The notes under the pieces were generated by a model that saw only the letters and a program-made list of their open reading frames with translations, searched no databases and had not been told where the DNA came from. Positions 24,495-36,218 of a DNA stretch of 64,000 nt are shown here, piece after piece. How positions within the stretch are numbered: the stretch's first letter is position 1; each line of letters begins with the position of its first letter. The position numbers and the translations under genes are program-made. Origin of the DNA: Brugia malayi (Eukaryota; Nematoda; Chromadorea; Rhabditida; Onchocercidae); contig NW_025062475.1 in NCBI RefSeq assembly GCF_000002995.4, forward strand, positions 10,544,187 through 10,608,186. The letters run 5' to 3'.

Positions 24495-26055
24495 CAGTAA
24501 TGTGATGATAAATGTAAGATTAAGAAAAGCATTAATTAAGGAAAAAACGAAAAATGGAACACATTCGTTCATTTCAATTTTTATAAAAAATTCAGAATTC
24601 GAACAAACTTGTTATATTACTTTTATTAGTACAAAAAAATGAAAATAAAAAAAAAAAGAAATAATATAGTGGTACGTCTGGGAAAAAGAAAAGTGGCAAC
24701 TTTTTTTTGAGAAAAAGTAGTAGTATGAATGGATATAAATAAATGAAGGTAATGTGTATTTTCGACTCGATATTTACTCATTGTTTGTTTGCTAGAAATT
24801 TTCGAATGCGACCGAAAATGACTAAATAAACGGTTGAAAAGAGAAAGTTGTGAGATTGTGATCGTTGAATGACAACTGAGTGGCGCTTTGCTACATTGAA
24901 TACTGATGGCTGGTTGATGCATTTTTCATCAGATAGATAACTCATCACAATCTGCTAATTGCTAACCAACCGATCATCCATCGACCAGTTTACAACTTTC
25001 ACCAAAATACTGGAATATAATAAACTCAACTTTTTCTCTTACTTTTCTATTGAGTAAAAAAAAAAAGGAAACACAGCAATACTGTTAACACAGCGATAAT
25101 AATAAACTATAATATGATATAAACATTATAGTAAAATGTGATGAATCAAGACAGTCACGAAATGGCTACAATAGTTACCATTATTAATAATATAGAAATA
25201 ATAAGGATGATCATAATATGACAATGATAGTGAAATATATGAAGAATGATAAAGAACTATGATAAGAATTAAAGATACAACAATCATGATAATGACAACA
25301 ACAGCATTAATATTGGTATTAAAGATTAGCATCATTATTAACATTATGGAAATGATAAAAAACGGTAGCATGATATTATAATTTACTTCAAATATCAACT
25401 AAGACCATAATTTCAACTAAAGACATGAATGGCAGAGTAATTTCATTTTTGATCATCTAATGAGCTTAGCAAAATTTTTTTTAAGAAAAATAGAGTAGTT
25501 TATCAACAATTTCTTTGAAAAGTGATATTAAGAAATGTATAAATGCTTCAACGAGGCAATATGTAAATGTTTCAATTAGACAACTCAGGATAATAGTAAT
25601 AATAATTACATTTTAATTAGATGAATCATAGACATCGCCTCTATTCGTTAGACAATAGACCTATCAAATGAAAAATGAAGAATGAACAAAACTGATCATG
25701 TCCTTTTCGAAAAAACAAAACAAAAAATTTTAATCTGAAAATAATGATATTTTCGAAATAATAGTACCAATAAAATGTAATAACAACTCAATGATAATCG
25801 TAATAATAATTACGATGATGACAATAGTAGCAATGATATGATAATTAGCAATTACTCCCATTATTGTTGTATAATCATTTATCAGTTTGGCTTCCTTTTG
25901 TATTTCTAGAAACTCAAAAGTTTCATATTTGAGCACTGACTGATATTTATGTAAAATGAAATCTGCATATTCCAAAAAGATCATATAAGGGTGCAACATA
26001 AGACATATTTATTTTCTGGGTAGAAGTGAATGGTAAACGTTTGCTTTTTACCGAT

Positions 26056-26739
26056 ATGGAAACAACGGAAGATGTTGTTAATGAATTGCTGGGTTTAGTG
26101 GAAGCTTCATCAACGAATCCAATGGAAGAATTTCTCAATGATTTAGTACAAGTATCATCCAAAGATATGGTAGAACAATCGTTTCAGGATTTTTTGGAAA
26201 TACCAATTAAGAATAAAATTGATGAAATTCTGGATGATTTGATAGATGCAACATATAAGGATAAAGTGGAGGAATTACTGAACGATACGACAAAAATATC
26301 ATCACTAAATAAGGCAGAAGAGGAGGATTTAACTGATGCATCTACCAAAGATACAATGAATCGAATATTGGCAGTTTTGGAGGAAGCATCAACGGAAGAT
26401 ACAATGAATCAACAACTACTGAAGAATTTAGTGACAATTAACGAACCAATGGAAGAAATATTAAAAGAGATGTCCACAATATCGTCATTTAAAGATTCCA
26501 CTACAACACTATTCAAGAATTCTTTTTCTCCGGAACACTTGAAAGCTTTTCCGGAACATTTGGAGGAAGAATCATCTGAAGCACTAATCACAGAACAATC
26601 AGCGAAACAATCCAATGCATTCAACCCAAACGACTCCGACTTTATCGTTAAGTTTCATTTCCAATCAAAGAATTTTTACGGGGGAGATGCAACTAGTATA
26701 TATGCGGTCCGTTATGAAATGTTGCTCTATTGGAAATAA
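26056..26739 (+). CDS. acidic repeat-bearing protein of unknown function
   Basis: Uninterrupted ORF of 227 aa from the first in-frame ATG (26056) to TAA; the frame is open back to a stop at 25999. An acceptor-like TAG at 26023 would allow an upstream exon. The protein is rich in Asp/Glu, Ser/Thr, Leu and Met. It is built from about six degenerate segments of 18-28 residues with the pattern (E/D)E-hydrophobic-L-(N/D)DL-hydrophobic-x-A-(S/T)-x-(K/E)DxM, for example KIDEILDDLIDATYKDKVEE. It looks helical and possibly coiled. The last 35 residues lose the repeat and become aromatic. There is no signal peptide or membrane segment and I recognise no family. The ORF stands alone between a gene desert and MOB4. 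Its length, repeat structure and codon order argue that it is real, but expression is unknown. Confidence 0.55.
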   Translation: METTEDVVNELLGLVEASSTNPMEEFLNDLVQVSSKDMVEQSFQDFLEIPIKNKIDEILDDLIDATYKDKVEELLNDTTKISSLNKAEEEDLTDASTKDTMNRILAVLEEASTEDTMNQQLLKNLVTINEPMEEILKEMSTISSFKDSTTTLFKNSFSPEHLKAFPEHLEEESSEALITEQSAKQSNAFNPNDSDFIVKFHFQSKNFYGGDATSIYAVRYEMLLYWK

Positions 26740-27337
26740 AAATTTTTTTTTATGGTTTTTTGTGTGCTTTTTTCAATTACAATTCTTTTTGTATTCTTGT
26801 CATAAACTAATCTTTAAATATGATTTTTAGTGAATATGATTTTTTTGCATTCTCCCATAAAATTTAATGCTTACTGAGGTTTTTAATTCTTAGTGGTTTC
26901 ACCAATTTCGTAGATCTTTGAAAGTCTGATTGATTCTCCAAATTCCAATAAGATGCTATAGTCCATCGATTTTAGGCAATCTTTTGCTTCTTGAAAACCA
27001 GTATATAACAGGAATCAACAGTAGAAAAGTACAGCGTAGTATATTTGAAAAAATGAAATTATTCCTTATTAAAAGCAATCTATCATAAATGTCAAAGACT
27101 TATCACCTTATGTTTTTCATTCCGACCTAAGATTTTGTTTATTAGTTTTTGGTAGCGTCTTTGTGTCCAATATCAAATGCTAAACAAAAGTAATGCAACT
27201 ATTTAAATGATTTTCGAAAATTAGCATTGGTACATCTTAGGTATGATAGTTAATGCACAATCTGGAAAAGATTTTCATCCTTTCATTTATATGTGAATGA
27301 ATTTATAATTGATTATTTTCAGGGAAAAGCTTATTCA
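26740..27337. other. spacer upstream of the MOB4 gene
   Basis: AT-rich, nothing recognisable except a TTTTCAG acceptor ending at 27322, sixteen bases before the MOB4 ATG. That acceptor is a candidate spliced-leader site. Confidence 0.5.
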
Positions 27338-29184
27338 ATGTGCACTTCTCTGGAGAAAAGTGTCATTTATCGCAGGAATGATCCAGGAACAACCAGAGAA
27401 GAATGGTGTAATTGGCCAGCTATTCCATTCGAAGAGGTTTGTGATGCAGTTTGTTGGAATTTCAACATAATTATTGGCATAAGATTTGGGTGCATATATA
27501 TATATTATATATATATATGTTTATACTGATATGAGATCTCTTTAGTTCAATTAAAATATAAATTCAGCTGTTTATAACAATGCATATTTTTTGGAATTAA
27601 AATATTATTTCTGTGAAATAGGAGAGTCAAGGAATAAGAATGAAGTTTTACTCAGCGAAAATTTCATGTTTTGGTTTTATAAGAAGTTTTTCTGTAAGGA
27701 TTGGTAAATGACAATTTGAGAGATAGCTCAGCACATATAATCATATTATATAGATGCGAAAATCACTAATTCGCATCTCGACTTGTGTATTTGAAATCAT
27801 ATTTAAGTCAAATTTATTTCGTTGAAAAAAAAAATCATGTTTAAGTCAAAAATTTGTTTCATTAAGATGGATAATACACTGAATGTGCAGCAATACATAC
27901 AGCAGTGTATTCATAAGGATCCATCAGATGTAGATACTATTCTGAAATCCCCGCCAGGTCAAGAAGAAGGAGTGTGGAAATATGAACATGTGAGACAGTT
28001 TTGCATGCAACTCAATGGTTTAACATTACTGTTGCAGGTAAAAAAGCGTTTGTGATATGTTCATTAAGTTGTTATAGCGGAAATAGAAATTAATATAGTG
28101 ATTCATGTTTTGTCGAATATGTTATAACTGTGTTTGGCGTTTGAAAACTTGCTGAAATTAAGGAATGTCTGGGATAACTTGGACAATTTGAAATTCAAAA
28201 CCAAAAGTTTCCTAAAATCTAAACATGAATTAGATTTTCAATGGTTGCAATTTTTCGTTAAAGTAACTAAAATTTCAAGGATGAATGTAAGCCAGACGTT
28301 TGTGTGCAAATGACTGCCACAGAACAATGGATATTCCTTTGTGCGGCTCATAAGAATCCGAAAGAGGTATCGGCTTTTGTAGATTCCATAAATTTCATTT
28401 ACATAAAATTATTATGGTGGTTTTTTAGTCAGAATTTCTTGTGAGTTCTGCATATTATTCTTATAATTTACTTTATTCATATTGTGGGTTTGCTTTTCGC
28501 AGCACTCGATACCAGAATATTCGTTCGCTGTTACTACCATATTTTATTGTAGTGTTCGGCAATCGATTATACGCGACATACTTTGGACGGTGCAGCGGCA
28601 TTATTGAATAGTAACAAATATTTTCCCAGTCGCGTTTCAATTAAAGAGTCATCGATCGCCAAAATTGGTTCGGTTTGCCGCCGAATTTATCGGATTTTCT
28701 CACACGCGTACTTTCATCATCCTGAATTGTTCGAAAAATTCGAGGTGATGATATCTTTTCATTCAACTGTTACCATATTCGCTGTTACTACCATATTTTA
28801 TTGTAGTATTCGGAAATCGATTATACGCGACAGGATCATGGACTAAAAAAAATGATCGATAGTTTTTATCAAAAATCAGAAAAATATGATGATAATTATG
28901 GACTAAAATAGGTCGATAGATAGCCTGTTCTTATCTTTTTCTTCAGTCAGAAAAATCGAACAAAAGTTTTGTAATAAACTACCGGATAATTTGTTCAAGC
29001 TTTCTGGAGTTTTTTCATCTTATTTTTTACGTGACAAAATTGGTATTATTTGATAACATTTGCTAACTTTCAGACAGAAACGCATCTTTGTCGTCGATTT
29101 ACAATATTCGTAAAGAAGTATAACTTGATGGCAAATGAGCATTTGATTGTGCCAATATTAGAACAGAAACCGAATCACTCATAA
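27338..29184 (+). CDS. MOB4 / phocein (MOB family, striatin complex)
   Basis: Exons 27338-27436, 27867-28037, 28280-28366, 28553-28744 and 29074-29184, all phase 0, give 219 aa, the usual MOB4 length. Phocein is the MOB subunit of the striatin-PP2A (STRIPAK) phosphatase-kinase complex. Family-specific segments include [12 protein letters not shown] near the N-terminus, [13 protein letters not shown], the metal-binding [16 protein letters not shown], the block [20 protein letters not shown], then [13 protein letters not shown] with the paired histidines of the zinc site, and a C-terminal HLIVPIL. These match phocein rather than MOB1/2. The start is the first ATG after a TTTTCAG site. Intron 4 holds a 55-bp duplicate of the intron 3/exon 4 junction. 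RAD51D follows 0.8 kb downstream on the same strand. Confidence 0.95.
28778..28832 (+). repeat. 55-bp duplicate of the MOB4 intron 3/exon 4 junction
   Basis: Matches 28524-28578 with two substitutions and includes the acceptor TATTGTAG plus the first 26 bases of exon 4. It lies inside MOB4 intron 4, so it supplies a decoy 3' splice site. Use of it from exon 3 would give a frame that runs to a stop at about 28911. Confidence 0.95.
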
Positions 29185-30010
29185 ATATGAAATGAAATGT
29201 ACTTTCTTTGAAGTATAAGTAGGCTTTAGCCCTTTTTTGTTGATGTCATTTGTTTGTTTCTATATCTTTCATTTGTTTATTTCTTGCTTGTTGAGTGAAA
29301 TGTATATAATTACTTTATTCCAATATCACTCATTACTTGAGACCTGTATTTAGCACAGTTCTATAGCAAAACGGATCGAGGAAAAGAGCATTATTCTTCC
29401 ACATTGTTTTAGAGATTTCCTTTTAAATGATTCTCTTTGAATCACTGCATCTAATCATTTTTTTTCTTTGAGATCCTCTAGAATTCCTATTATTTGTTAT
29501 GGAATTAAAGTTAGAGATTTAAATTATTTTCGAAATTACTGTAAGAATGTTGCAGATTCAAACTTTGAACAGTTTCTCAGTATTGTTTTTTATGGTTTTT
29601 CTTATTTTATTCCGAGACTTTTCTGTCAAGTCGAAGAATCCATGTTATGTGAAGGCTTGAATTCCTAAAGGTGAAATTGTCCAGTGTTTCATTGTTGCAA
29701 ACTGCAGGAAATTGTACGCTCCCATTTTCATTTTTCCACCGATGATCTTTACTGCAATAAAAAGGATTCGAAAATTTTCTCGAAGATAACATTTCATTAC
29801 GTAATCGATTCGTACCAGATGGTTAGGTCGACAAGTATTCTATTTGAATAATTCTAGAATGGACTTCATACCGATTTATTAAACATGTCGAACATTATCA
29901 AACAGTGGTGGAAATAGCTGAGAAAAATTGCTTTCAAGGGTTGTGTTTTTGTATCGAGGGATGTGTTTGCCTTCATCGATGTATCGTGTCTAAGAAATTT
30001 CCAGATAATT
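29185..30010. other. spacer between MOB4 and RAD51D-like gene
   Basis: No gene. The section at about 29655-29810 has a diverged counterpart at about 34760-34925 downstream of RAD51D. An AAATTTCCAG acceptor ends at 30004, seven bases before the RAD51D ATG, and suits trans-splicing. Confidence 0.5.
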
Positions 30011-33000
30011 ATGAATGATGACGACCCGGAATATGATGAAGAAACGGGACTTAATCTGTTCCTAAGACTTGGTGCACCATGGCTCGTGCAGAAAACTGGT
30101 TGTCCAGATGTCGACACTTATCTTAGCGGTGGGGTCGCTAAGGGTAAACTTACCGAATTTGTTGGTAATATTGCTTCCGGAAAGACACAGGTAAAATCGA
30201 CTTTGTTTATGTCAAATCATATTTTTACTATGATAAGTTACTTAGTTCTAGTAATCCACTGAAACCTTCTTTCAACTGTATTAAAATTCGTCTACTCAAC
30301 TGCAGTTATGTCTTTCGCTCATAGCAAATCAATTAATCAATGATGAAAAGGAACAAAAAATCGTTTACATCGACACAAACGGTAGTTTCCGTAGTAGTCG
30401 TTTACTGCAAATGTTAAAATCTCGTGGTGTACAGGTAATTTGCAATGAATTAATCCATTACTACAATATTTTATTTTATCATTAATATTTCTTTATCCTT
30501 ATTTTCTACATTTTCGGTCGAAAAAAAAGTATTAGGCAGTATGCTTCACAGCGCTTTCTGGTCAATATGTTATCGAAAAAAGTTGAATGCCTTCCAGAAC
30601 TTTCCAACAATTCTACTGTGATATGCATAGCAACTGCAAATTTACAGAATGATTCAAATTTTAGGATGGAAATACAGCAAAAGGAATGCTTGAACGAGTG
30701 TTTATATCACGGACTTACGATGAAAAAGATCTTCGAGCTGTACTCTCAGATATTCAAGTAATTAATTACTTAACACTACTTCATAGGTTCAAATGACCAT
30801 ATACTGAATGCAAATTTACGGGATGGTTCAACTTCACATAAAAGAAATGGTACTTCACCAAACACAGCAAAATAGTTGTGAAAACGGAGTGTGTATTGAT
30901 TGGTGAGGCTAATTGTCACTGAGAGAGAGTTGTGACGAGAGAAGTAGGGAGATTGTGAAGATGGTGTGAGTGGCAGAGAGGGAGAGAGTAGTTTTAAAAG
31001 TTTTTGCAATAAGCCACTTATCATTTGCAGTGGAAATAAGTGAAAAGAAAAATTGGGGAAACTGCAATCGAGATCATACTTCACAGAATCATTTCTGTAG
31101 TATGTATTTCTTCGCTGTTAGCGAAAATGCGACGGAGCGCAGCCGCGATGATGTGGCAGGGCGTCATCTCCAGAGCGGGAAGAAGTGTGTCATCCTCACT
31201 CCTACAGTGTGGGTGTCATACTTGATGACTGCGTGGAGAACCTTGAATTAGGTTTTCCGGAAGGAGTTGACGCGTGCTGAGCGGTCAAACCAAAGAGAAT
31301 GAATTATGAGTGGTTATTGACCGAGTGGTCATTGATATTTTGTGTGAGTCACTTACAGTATTTCAAGGTGTAGTTGCTCCATAAAATATTGGAGAAACAT
31401 TGTCTGCAAACATCCTTTTAAAGGTAATTCAAAATATGCACGAATTGCTTCATAATGACAACGACGCAATCTTGCGTTACGCATCCTGGTTAACTGCATC
31501 AATAATAACAAGCAAAGTAGAAGAGTTGAACAGAGTTTTATCTTTTATTAAAATCAGTGGGAAAGATATTTGACGGATGTTGTCCATAATTAATATTCTT
31601 TTGAAGGTCATTCAAAATCTTGCACTCGTTCTAATCGACAGTATTGGTGCAGCATTAGCATTTACAGCTTGGGGATACTTCGATGGAGGTTGATTCTTTC
31701 ATTGGAGTGTTCTCCAACTAGCAAAATACATACGAATTATGTTATACGAGACAGCTTTTTAATATTTGGTTGTATCATTCTAGATTTCTGTGCAATATAT
31801 ATCTTAAGGTCCAAATTTTGCAGGTGATTCTTATAAAAATATTTGGGATTTCATATGGAAAATCTTGATAAAAAAGTTTAAATGAACGATTTATCGTTTG
31901 TTGGTTCCCTGATTATATTTCCTTGTAAAAAAAAAAAAAAAAAAGATCACTAAAACTCACCAAATTTAGGTCGGAAAATTCAGGATGAAATTATTGCTAT
32001 ACTTCGTTACATGGCACATCGTGGTTGTGCCATCGTAACAACAAACCATTTTGTTTACTGGCGTGGGGAGCCATCACCATCACTTGGTAAACGATGGATC
32101 AAAGCGGTTGATTTCAGATATTTACTATTCAAATTATCAGATTCCAATTGCTATATGCAAATCATCTCTCCGAATCATCACAAGGTCAATACCATTATTA
32201 TTATTATTAAATTATTGATAAATGTGGTCACTCACATGGCTTACCAAATATTTTAAACAAGAATTTTGGTCTTCGCCGTTATAATTCCAAGTCTATCACC
32301 AGATTAATATTTCTTCTCCATTAGTTTTCCAGAGATATCTTCTTCATTTGCCTCGTTATGGTCGTATTATAACTTCTTTTTTGTGTGTTAAATAAGGTTT
32401 ATCTTCAGTTTGGTCTTTTCAATATCATTCATTGGATTCGAGATGTTATAAATTTCACTTTTCACTCCCCGCTATCTTTTTTTTCATTTCTGTTTTTACC
32501 ATTTCTTTTTCATATGTTTTATATTCTTCACAAAGTTATTCCATGTATCATAACGGTAGCGAGTTGCGATTTCTTATAATCACTAATTGAATGAGAACTG
32601 TTTCGTCACATTTATGATTTAGCTCAAACTATCAGTTGAGTTCCCTTTTTTTCAGTCTTTTTGATATATTTTATGCGTAACATTAATTTTCAAATTAGAT
32701 ATTGCAATCACAATCAACCAGTCCGTTCTTTCATTACCTTTCGTATCAGTGTTTGCAAATGCACTCATGTATCGGCTTGTTTTTTTTTTTTTTTTTTTTT
32801 TTTAATTTGTCAGCTAATTAATTTGCATTCCTTAGGTCACTTTAATAAATATTTGCTTAAAAATCTAAACCAGCATTTTTTTCCTGATCTACATTAATAT
32901 ATCATTCAATGTCCTCTTTTCGATATTCTGCTTTACTTGTAATAATCCGATATCGCTGCATAGATGTAATTTTCATAATTATAGCTCCTTTTGTTTAAAG

Positions 33001-34476
33001 CATTTAAAATGATTTAGTACAAACTAATTTCAGTGAATGATTTCTACCTGTCTTGAATGAATTGTTTTGCCTTCATTTGACTTAAATATCTTTAAACTAC
33101 TTTATATAATACGAAAAATATATAATACGCAAAAACGAATCTTTGTAATAAACAAAAAAATTTGAAAGATGTTGAAAATAATGTTTAAAATTAAAATCGC
33201 TGAACAATGTTCTCTTGTCATAGTTTCATTTACCCTAACTATATTATTTCACATCTTTCAGTATTGCTGCTGGACATTTCCCTGTTCTAATTCTTCCGAT
33301 TATCACTGTTAACATTTCTATCGATAACTGAAATTATTAACTTTGCCTTTCATCTACATTGAATCTTTTATTTTTCAATGCTCTGTGATGCTATTGCAGT
33401 TATGATTAACGAAGGTTTTTAGATGGAATTTTCATGGAGTATTAATGTGATCCTTTACGAATTTCGGACTCTCAAGTACCAAAATTGTCATTCGCTTTAT
33501 GCTTTGTAAGCGAAATTTCCCGATAACGTTGTAGGCCTTTTTCATTATCACACTACCAGTAATTAATCACCATTCCACATCAGATCTTAGATATATTCAT
33601 CCTTTCTACTACTTTAGAAAAATACGGCCACAAATAAGGTATCTATCCAATCGATATTTCCTCGAATTCATACTTCCATCTTTTTACCATCCTAGCTCGT
33701 TTATGATGCATGTTGGCATATTGTATTAAACTGTTTAATTATTCTAAGATATAAATTTCTTCTTTAAAAAAATCGTAATCTATCTGTTTTGTCTTCATAA
33801 GATTTAGAATAAACTGTCAAATTTAATATGCGCTATCATATTGGTCTCATAAATTGATTTCACTTAGGTCAAATAGTAAAGAAATGGTAATACGAACTAT
33901 GTTACTTTTACTTCAGTCTTGTCTAAAATGTTTATTTAACATTTAACACTTGATCACTCTGAATAGGCAATGATCCTTCATAATAGTTACTGCTTTTTTG
34001 TGAAACTTAAAGTATTTTCATTCAGAGACTTAATTTACCACTGAGTATTTCTCTTTTACCTATACTTTTACCTATTTAATGAAAAACTTTTCAAAACAAT
34101 AAGAACGTTGACGTAGATGTTCAAGATGTCCTAGCCATTTATCAATCAAAATTTGATATCAAACTTCCAACAAACGTCATAAAAGTCATGATTGTGATAT
34201 TTACACACCAGTAATAGTCATTGAAAAATAACAGGATTTTTTCACTAAAATTAACTAACTTCATTTTTTTTCAAACTCTTTCTGAAAACCGCAAAATATG
34301 GAACTTGAAAAAAAAATCTTTTTTAGGCGGTTGACGACAAAGTATTTTATAAAATTTCGAAGAAAGGCATCGATTCGCTCACCAACGAATCACAAGTGGT
34401 ACAAACGCAGTATACGGATGCAGTAATGACGCAAAACTGGAAAACTATTAAACAAATCTATGCGCAGAATGATTAA
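30011..34476 (+). CDS. RAD51 paralog, RAD51D type
   Basis: Exons 30011-30190, 30306-30434, 30665-30757, 31607-31688, 31970-32184 and 34327-34476 are in phase and encode 282 aa, close to RAD51D-class proteins though short at the N-terminus. RAD51D is a nuclear ATPase that helps RAD51 filaments in homologous recombination. Residues 52-60 form a Walker A of the paralog type (GNIASGKTQ). A Walker B-like strand LALVLIDS ends at 146. IVYIDTNGSFRSSRLLQML and IVTTNHF with SLGKRW correspond to conserved RAD51D segments. The N-terminal helical domain of the vertebrate protein is largely absent. Intron 3 carries the 541-bp core sequence duplicated downstream, and intron 5 is 2.1 kb of AT-rich DNA. Start chosen as the first in-frame ATG after the acceptor at 30004; the frame stays open upstream but without an ATG. 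Confidence 0.88.
30890..31430 (+). repeat. 541-bp core, copy 1 (inside RAD51D intron 3)
   Basis: Aligns without gaps to 35021-35561 (constant offset 4131) with about seven mismatches that I counted by eye. It is less AT-rich than its surroundings, especially 31125-31290. The short ORFs in it (about 93 codons, ending TLN) are not similar to any protein I know, and the intron position argues against coding. Confidence 0.93.
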
Positions 34477-34759
34477 ACTGTAATATTTATTGGACAGTAA
34501 TTGAGAAACTTTATAATATCAGACAAAGAATCACCTCATATTTCTTAATGTATTATGCATTCCATTGTCATTATCCTAACGTAATCGACGCTGAACATAT
34601 CTTGCACATACGTTGTATTACCATCACCTATAGCTTATTTTGTCTGTGGATACCAATTTTGTTGGATCAACAGAAGTCGAATGCTTTAGACTGAAGTTGG
34701 AACATTATTACTATATTTCAATGAATTTTGTCGTCTTATTTCAAATTAAAGCTAGCATA
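34477..34759. other. RAD51D 3' flank
   Basis: Probable 3' UTR and spacer; nothing further recognised. Confidence 0.4.
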
Positions 34760-35740
34760 TTTCATAAATTTGAATTTCTGAAGGTGAAACATTCCGGTAT
34801 CTGCTATTGCACATTGAGGAAATTGTACATTCCTATTGTCATATTTTTCTAGGGAAATTCAAGTTTGTAGCAATATTCGAAATTTCCTTTCGAGAATAGT
34901 ATTTTATTAAATAGTGTTTTCCATATTCAGATAATATTTCGTACACTCAAATATCCAAATACTTCACCAAACGTAGCAGAATATAAATGACTTTATGGGT
35001 TCGTAGTTGTGGAAATGGCGTGTGTATTGATTGGTGAGGCTAATTGTCACTGAGAGAGAGTTGTGACGAGAGAAGTAGGGAGATTGTGAAGATGGCGTGA
35101 GTGGCAGAGAAGGAGGGAGTAGTTTTAAAAGTTTTTGCAATAAGCCACTTATCATTTGCAGTGGAAATAAGTGAAAAGAAAAATTGGGGAAACTGCAATC
35201 GAGATCATACTTCACAGAATCATTTCTGTAGTATGTATTTCTTCGCTGTTAGCGAAAATGCGACGGAGCGCAGCCGCGATGATGTGGCAGGGCGTCATCT
35301 CCAGAGCGGGAAGAAGTGTGTCATCCTCACTCCTACAGTGTGGGTGTCATACTTGATGACTGCGTGGAGAACCTTGAATTAGGTTTTCCGGAAGGAGTTG
35401 ACGCGTGCTGAGCGGTCAAACCAAAGAGAATGAATTATGAGTGGTTATTGACCAAGTGGTCATTGATATTTTGTGTGAGTCACTTACAATATTTCAAGGT
35501 GTAGTTGCTCCATAAAATATTGGAGAAACATTGTCCGCAAACATCCTTTTGAAGGTAATTCAAAGTGTGCGCGAAGTAGCAAGAAGAGTGAAGTAGAGTT
35601 TTATCTTATATTAAAATCCATGGAAAAAAATTCAGCGAATGTTGTAACTTAATTCAAAATCTTGCATTCATCATAATCACAAATTGCATTCATAATTCAA
35701 AATCTTGCATTCATCATAATCACAAATATAGATTTGAAAT
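34760..35740 (+). pseudogene. decayed partial duplicate of the RAD51D locus
   Basis: Three blocks lie in the same order as at the RAD51D locus. Block 1, about 34760-34925, matches the DNA upstream of RAD51D (about 29655-29810) at moderate identity. Block 2, about 34958-35561, matches intron 3 and contains the near-identical 541-bp core. Block 3, about 35575-35735, matches the end of intron 3 and the start of exon 4: the sequence behind VIQNLAL is still recognisable but lacks a usable reading frame, and part of it is itself repeated. Exons 1-3 are absent. It therefore cannot encode a RAD51 protein. Confidence 0.7.
35021..35561 (+). repeat. 541-bp core, copy 2 (in the RAD51D partial duplicate)
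   Basis: Same orientation as copy 1 and about 99% identical to it, while the sequence on both sides is far more diverged. This contrast suggests recent gene conversion, selection, or a mobile unit. Confidence 0.93.
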
Positions 35741-36054
35741 GATGCTCTGCCTTTGATTAGTAATTCAATGAAGCAGAAATTCAGTTGCAAAACTTCAAGG
35801 CAAAATACAGAATCTCTCAGGATGAAAACTATTACTAATTCTTCAGAAGATCCAGTTCTGTCGTTTTTCCTCTTTCTACATTCAAGTAATATTTCTTTTT
35901 GGAAAAATTGTTCAAATTCCTCTCTTTGTGAAATCTTCTATTTCGTTTTGATTAGAAAAGCATAATGTTCTTGCAATTGCAATTTAAAACAAGTGCATGA
36001 CAGCATGATAAAAAAGCTCAAAGGTCTGATTATGAAAATCTCGCTCTTTTATAG

Positions 36055-36211
36055 TGAAAAATCCGGCAATATGCAACCACCTCTTACTGTAACCACTTAT
36101 TCAGCAGGTGGTTACGGTAGTAAAATACGGAATGGTGGCAAGCAGAAAGAAGTAGTAGCAAGTGGTGCAAATAATGCTATTCAACAATTTTATCAGTTTC
36201 ATATTTGTTGA
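36055..36211 (+). CDS. orphan exon-like ORF beside the retrotransposon
   Basis: After a TTTTATAG acceptor (ends 36054) the frame is open to TGA at 36209, with an ATG at 36071. The composition (MQPPLTVTTYSAGGYGSKIR, then Gly/Lys/Gln-rich) looks more like protein than the surrounding AT-rich DNA. It may be an exon of a small or broken gene; the LTR element is inserted only 12 bp after the stop. No family is recognised, and no partner exon was found on the far side of the element. Confidence 0.25.
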
Positions 36212-36218
36212 CATTAGT

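Larger units (their letters stand above)
19308..26001. other. AT-rich gene desert between divergent genes
   Basis: 6.7 kb between the 5' end of the astacin gene (-) and the next + strand ORF. It contains homopolymer A/T runs, short AT dinucleotide runs, a GA tract near 21600, a 24-bp palindrome-bearing duplication at 21348 and a TAA tract at 24410. The many short ORFs are low complexity and show no conserved motifs. Regulatory DNA for the two divergent genes is expected but not identifiable. Confidence 0.55.

Noticed and set aside
26409..26624. minus-strand ORF opposite the acidic repeat protein
   Set aside because: Shadow of the + strand frame; no independent motif.
30970..31251. 93-codon ORF in the 541-bp core, also at 35101-35382
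   Set aside because: Present in both copies only because the DNA is nearly identical. It lies in an intron in one copy and shows no domain or codon signal. Kept as a repeat, not as a gene.
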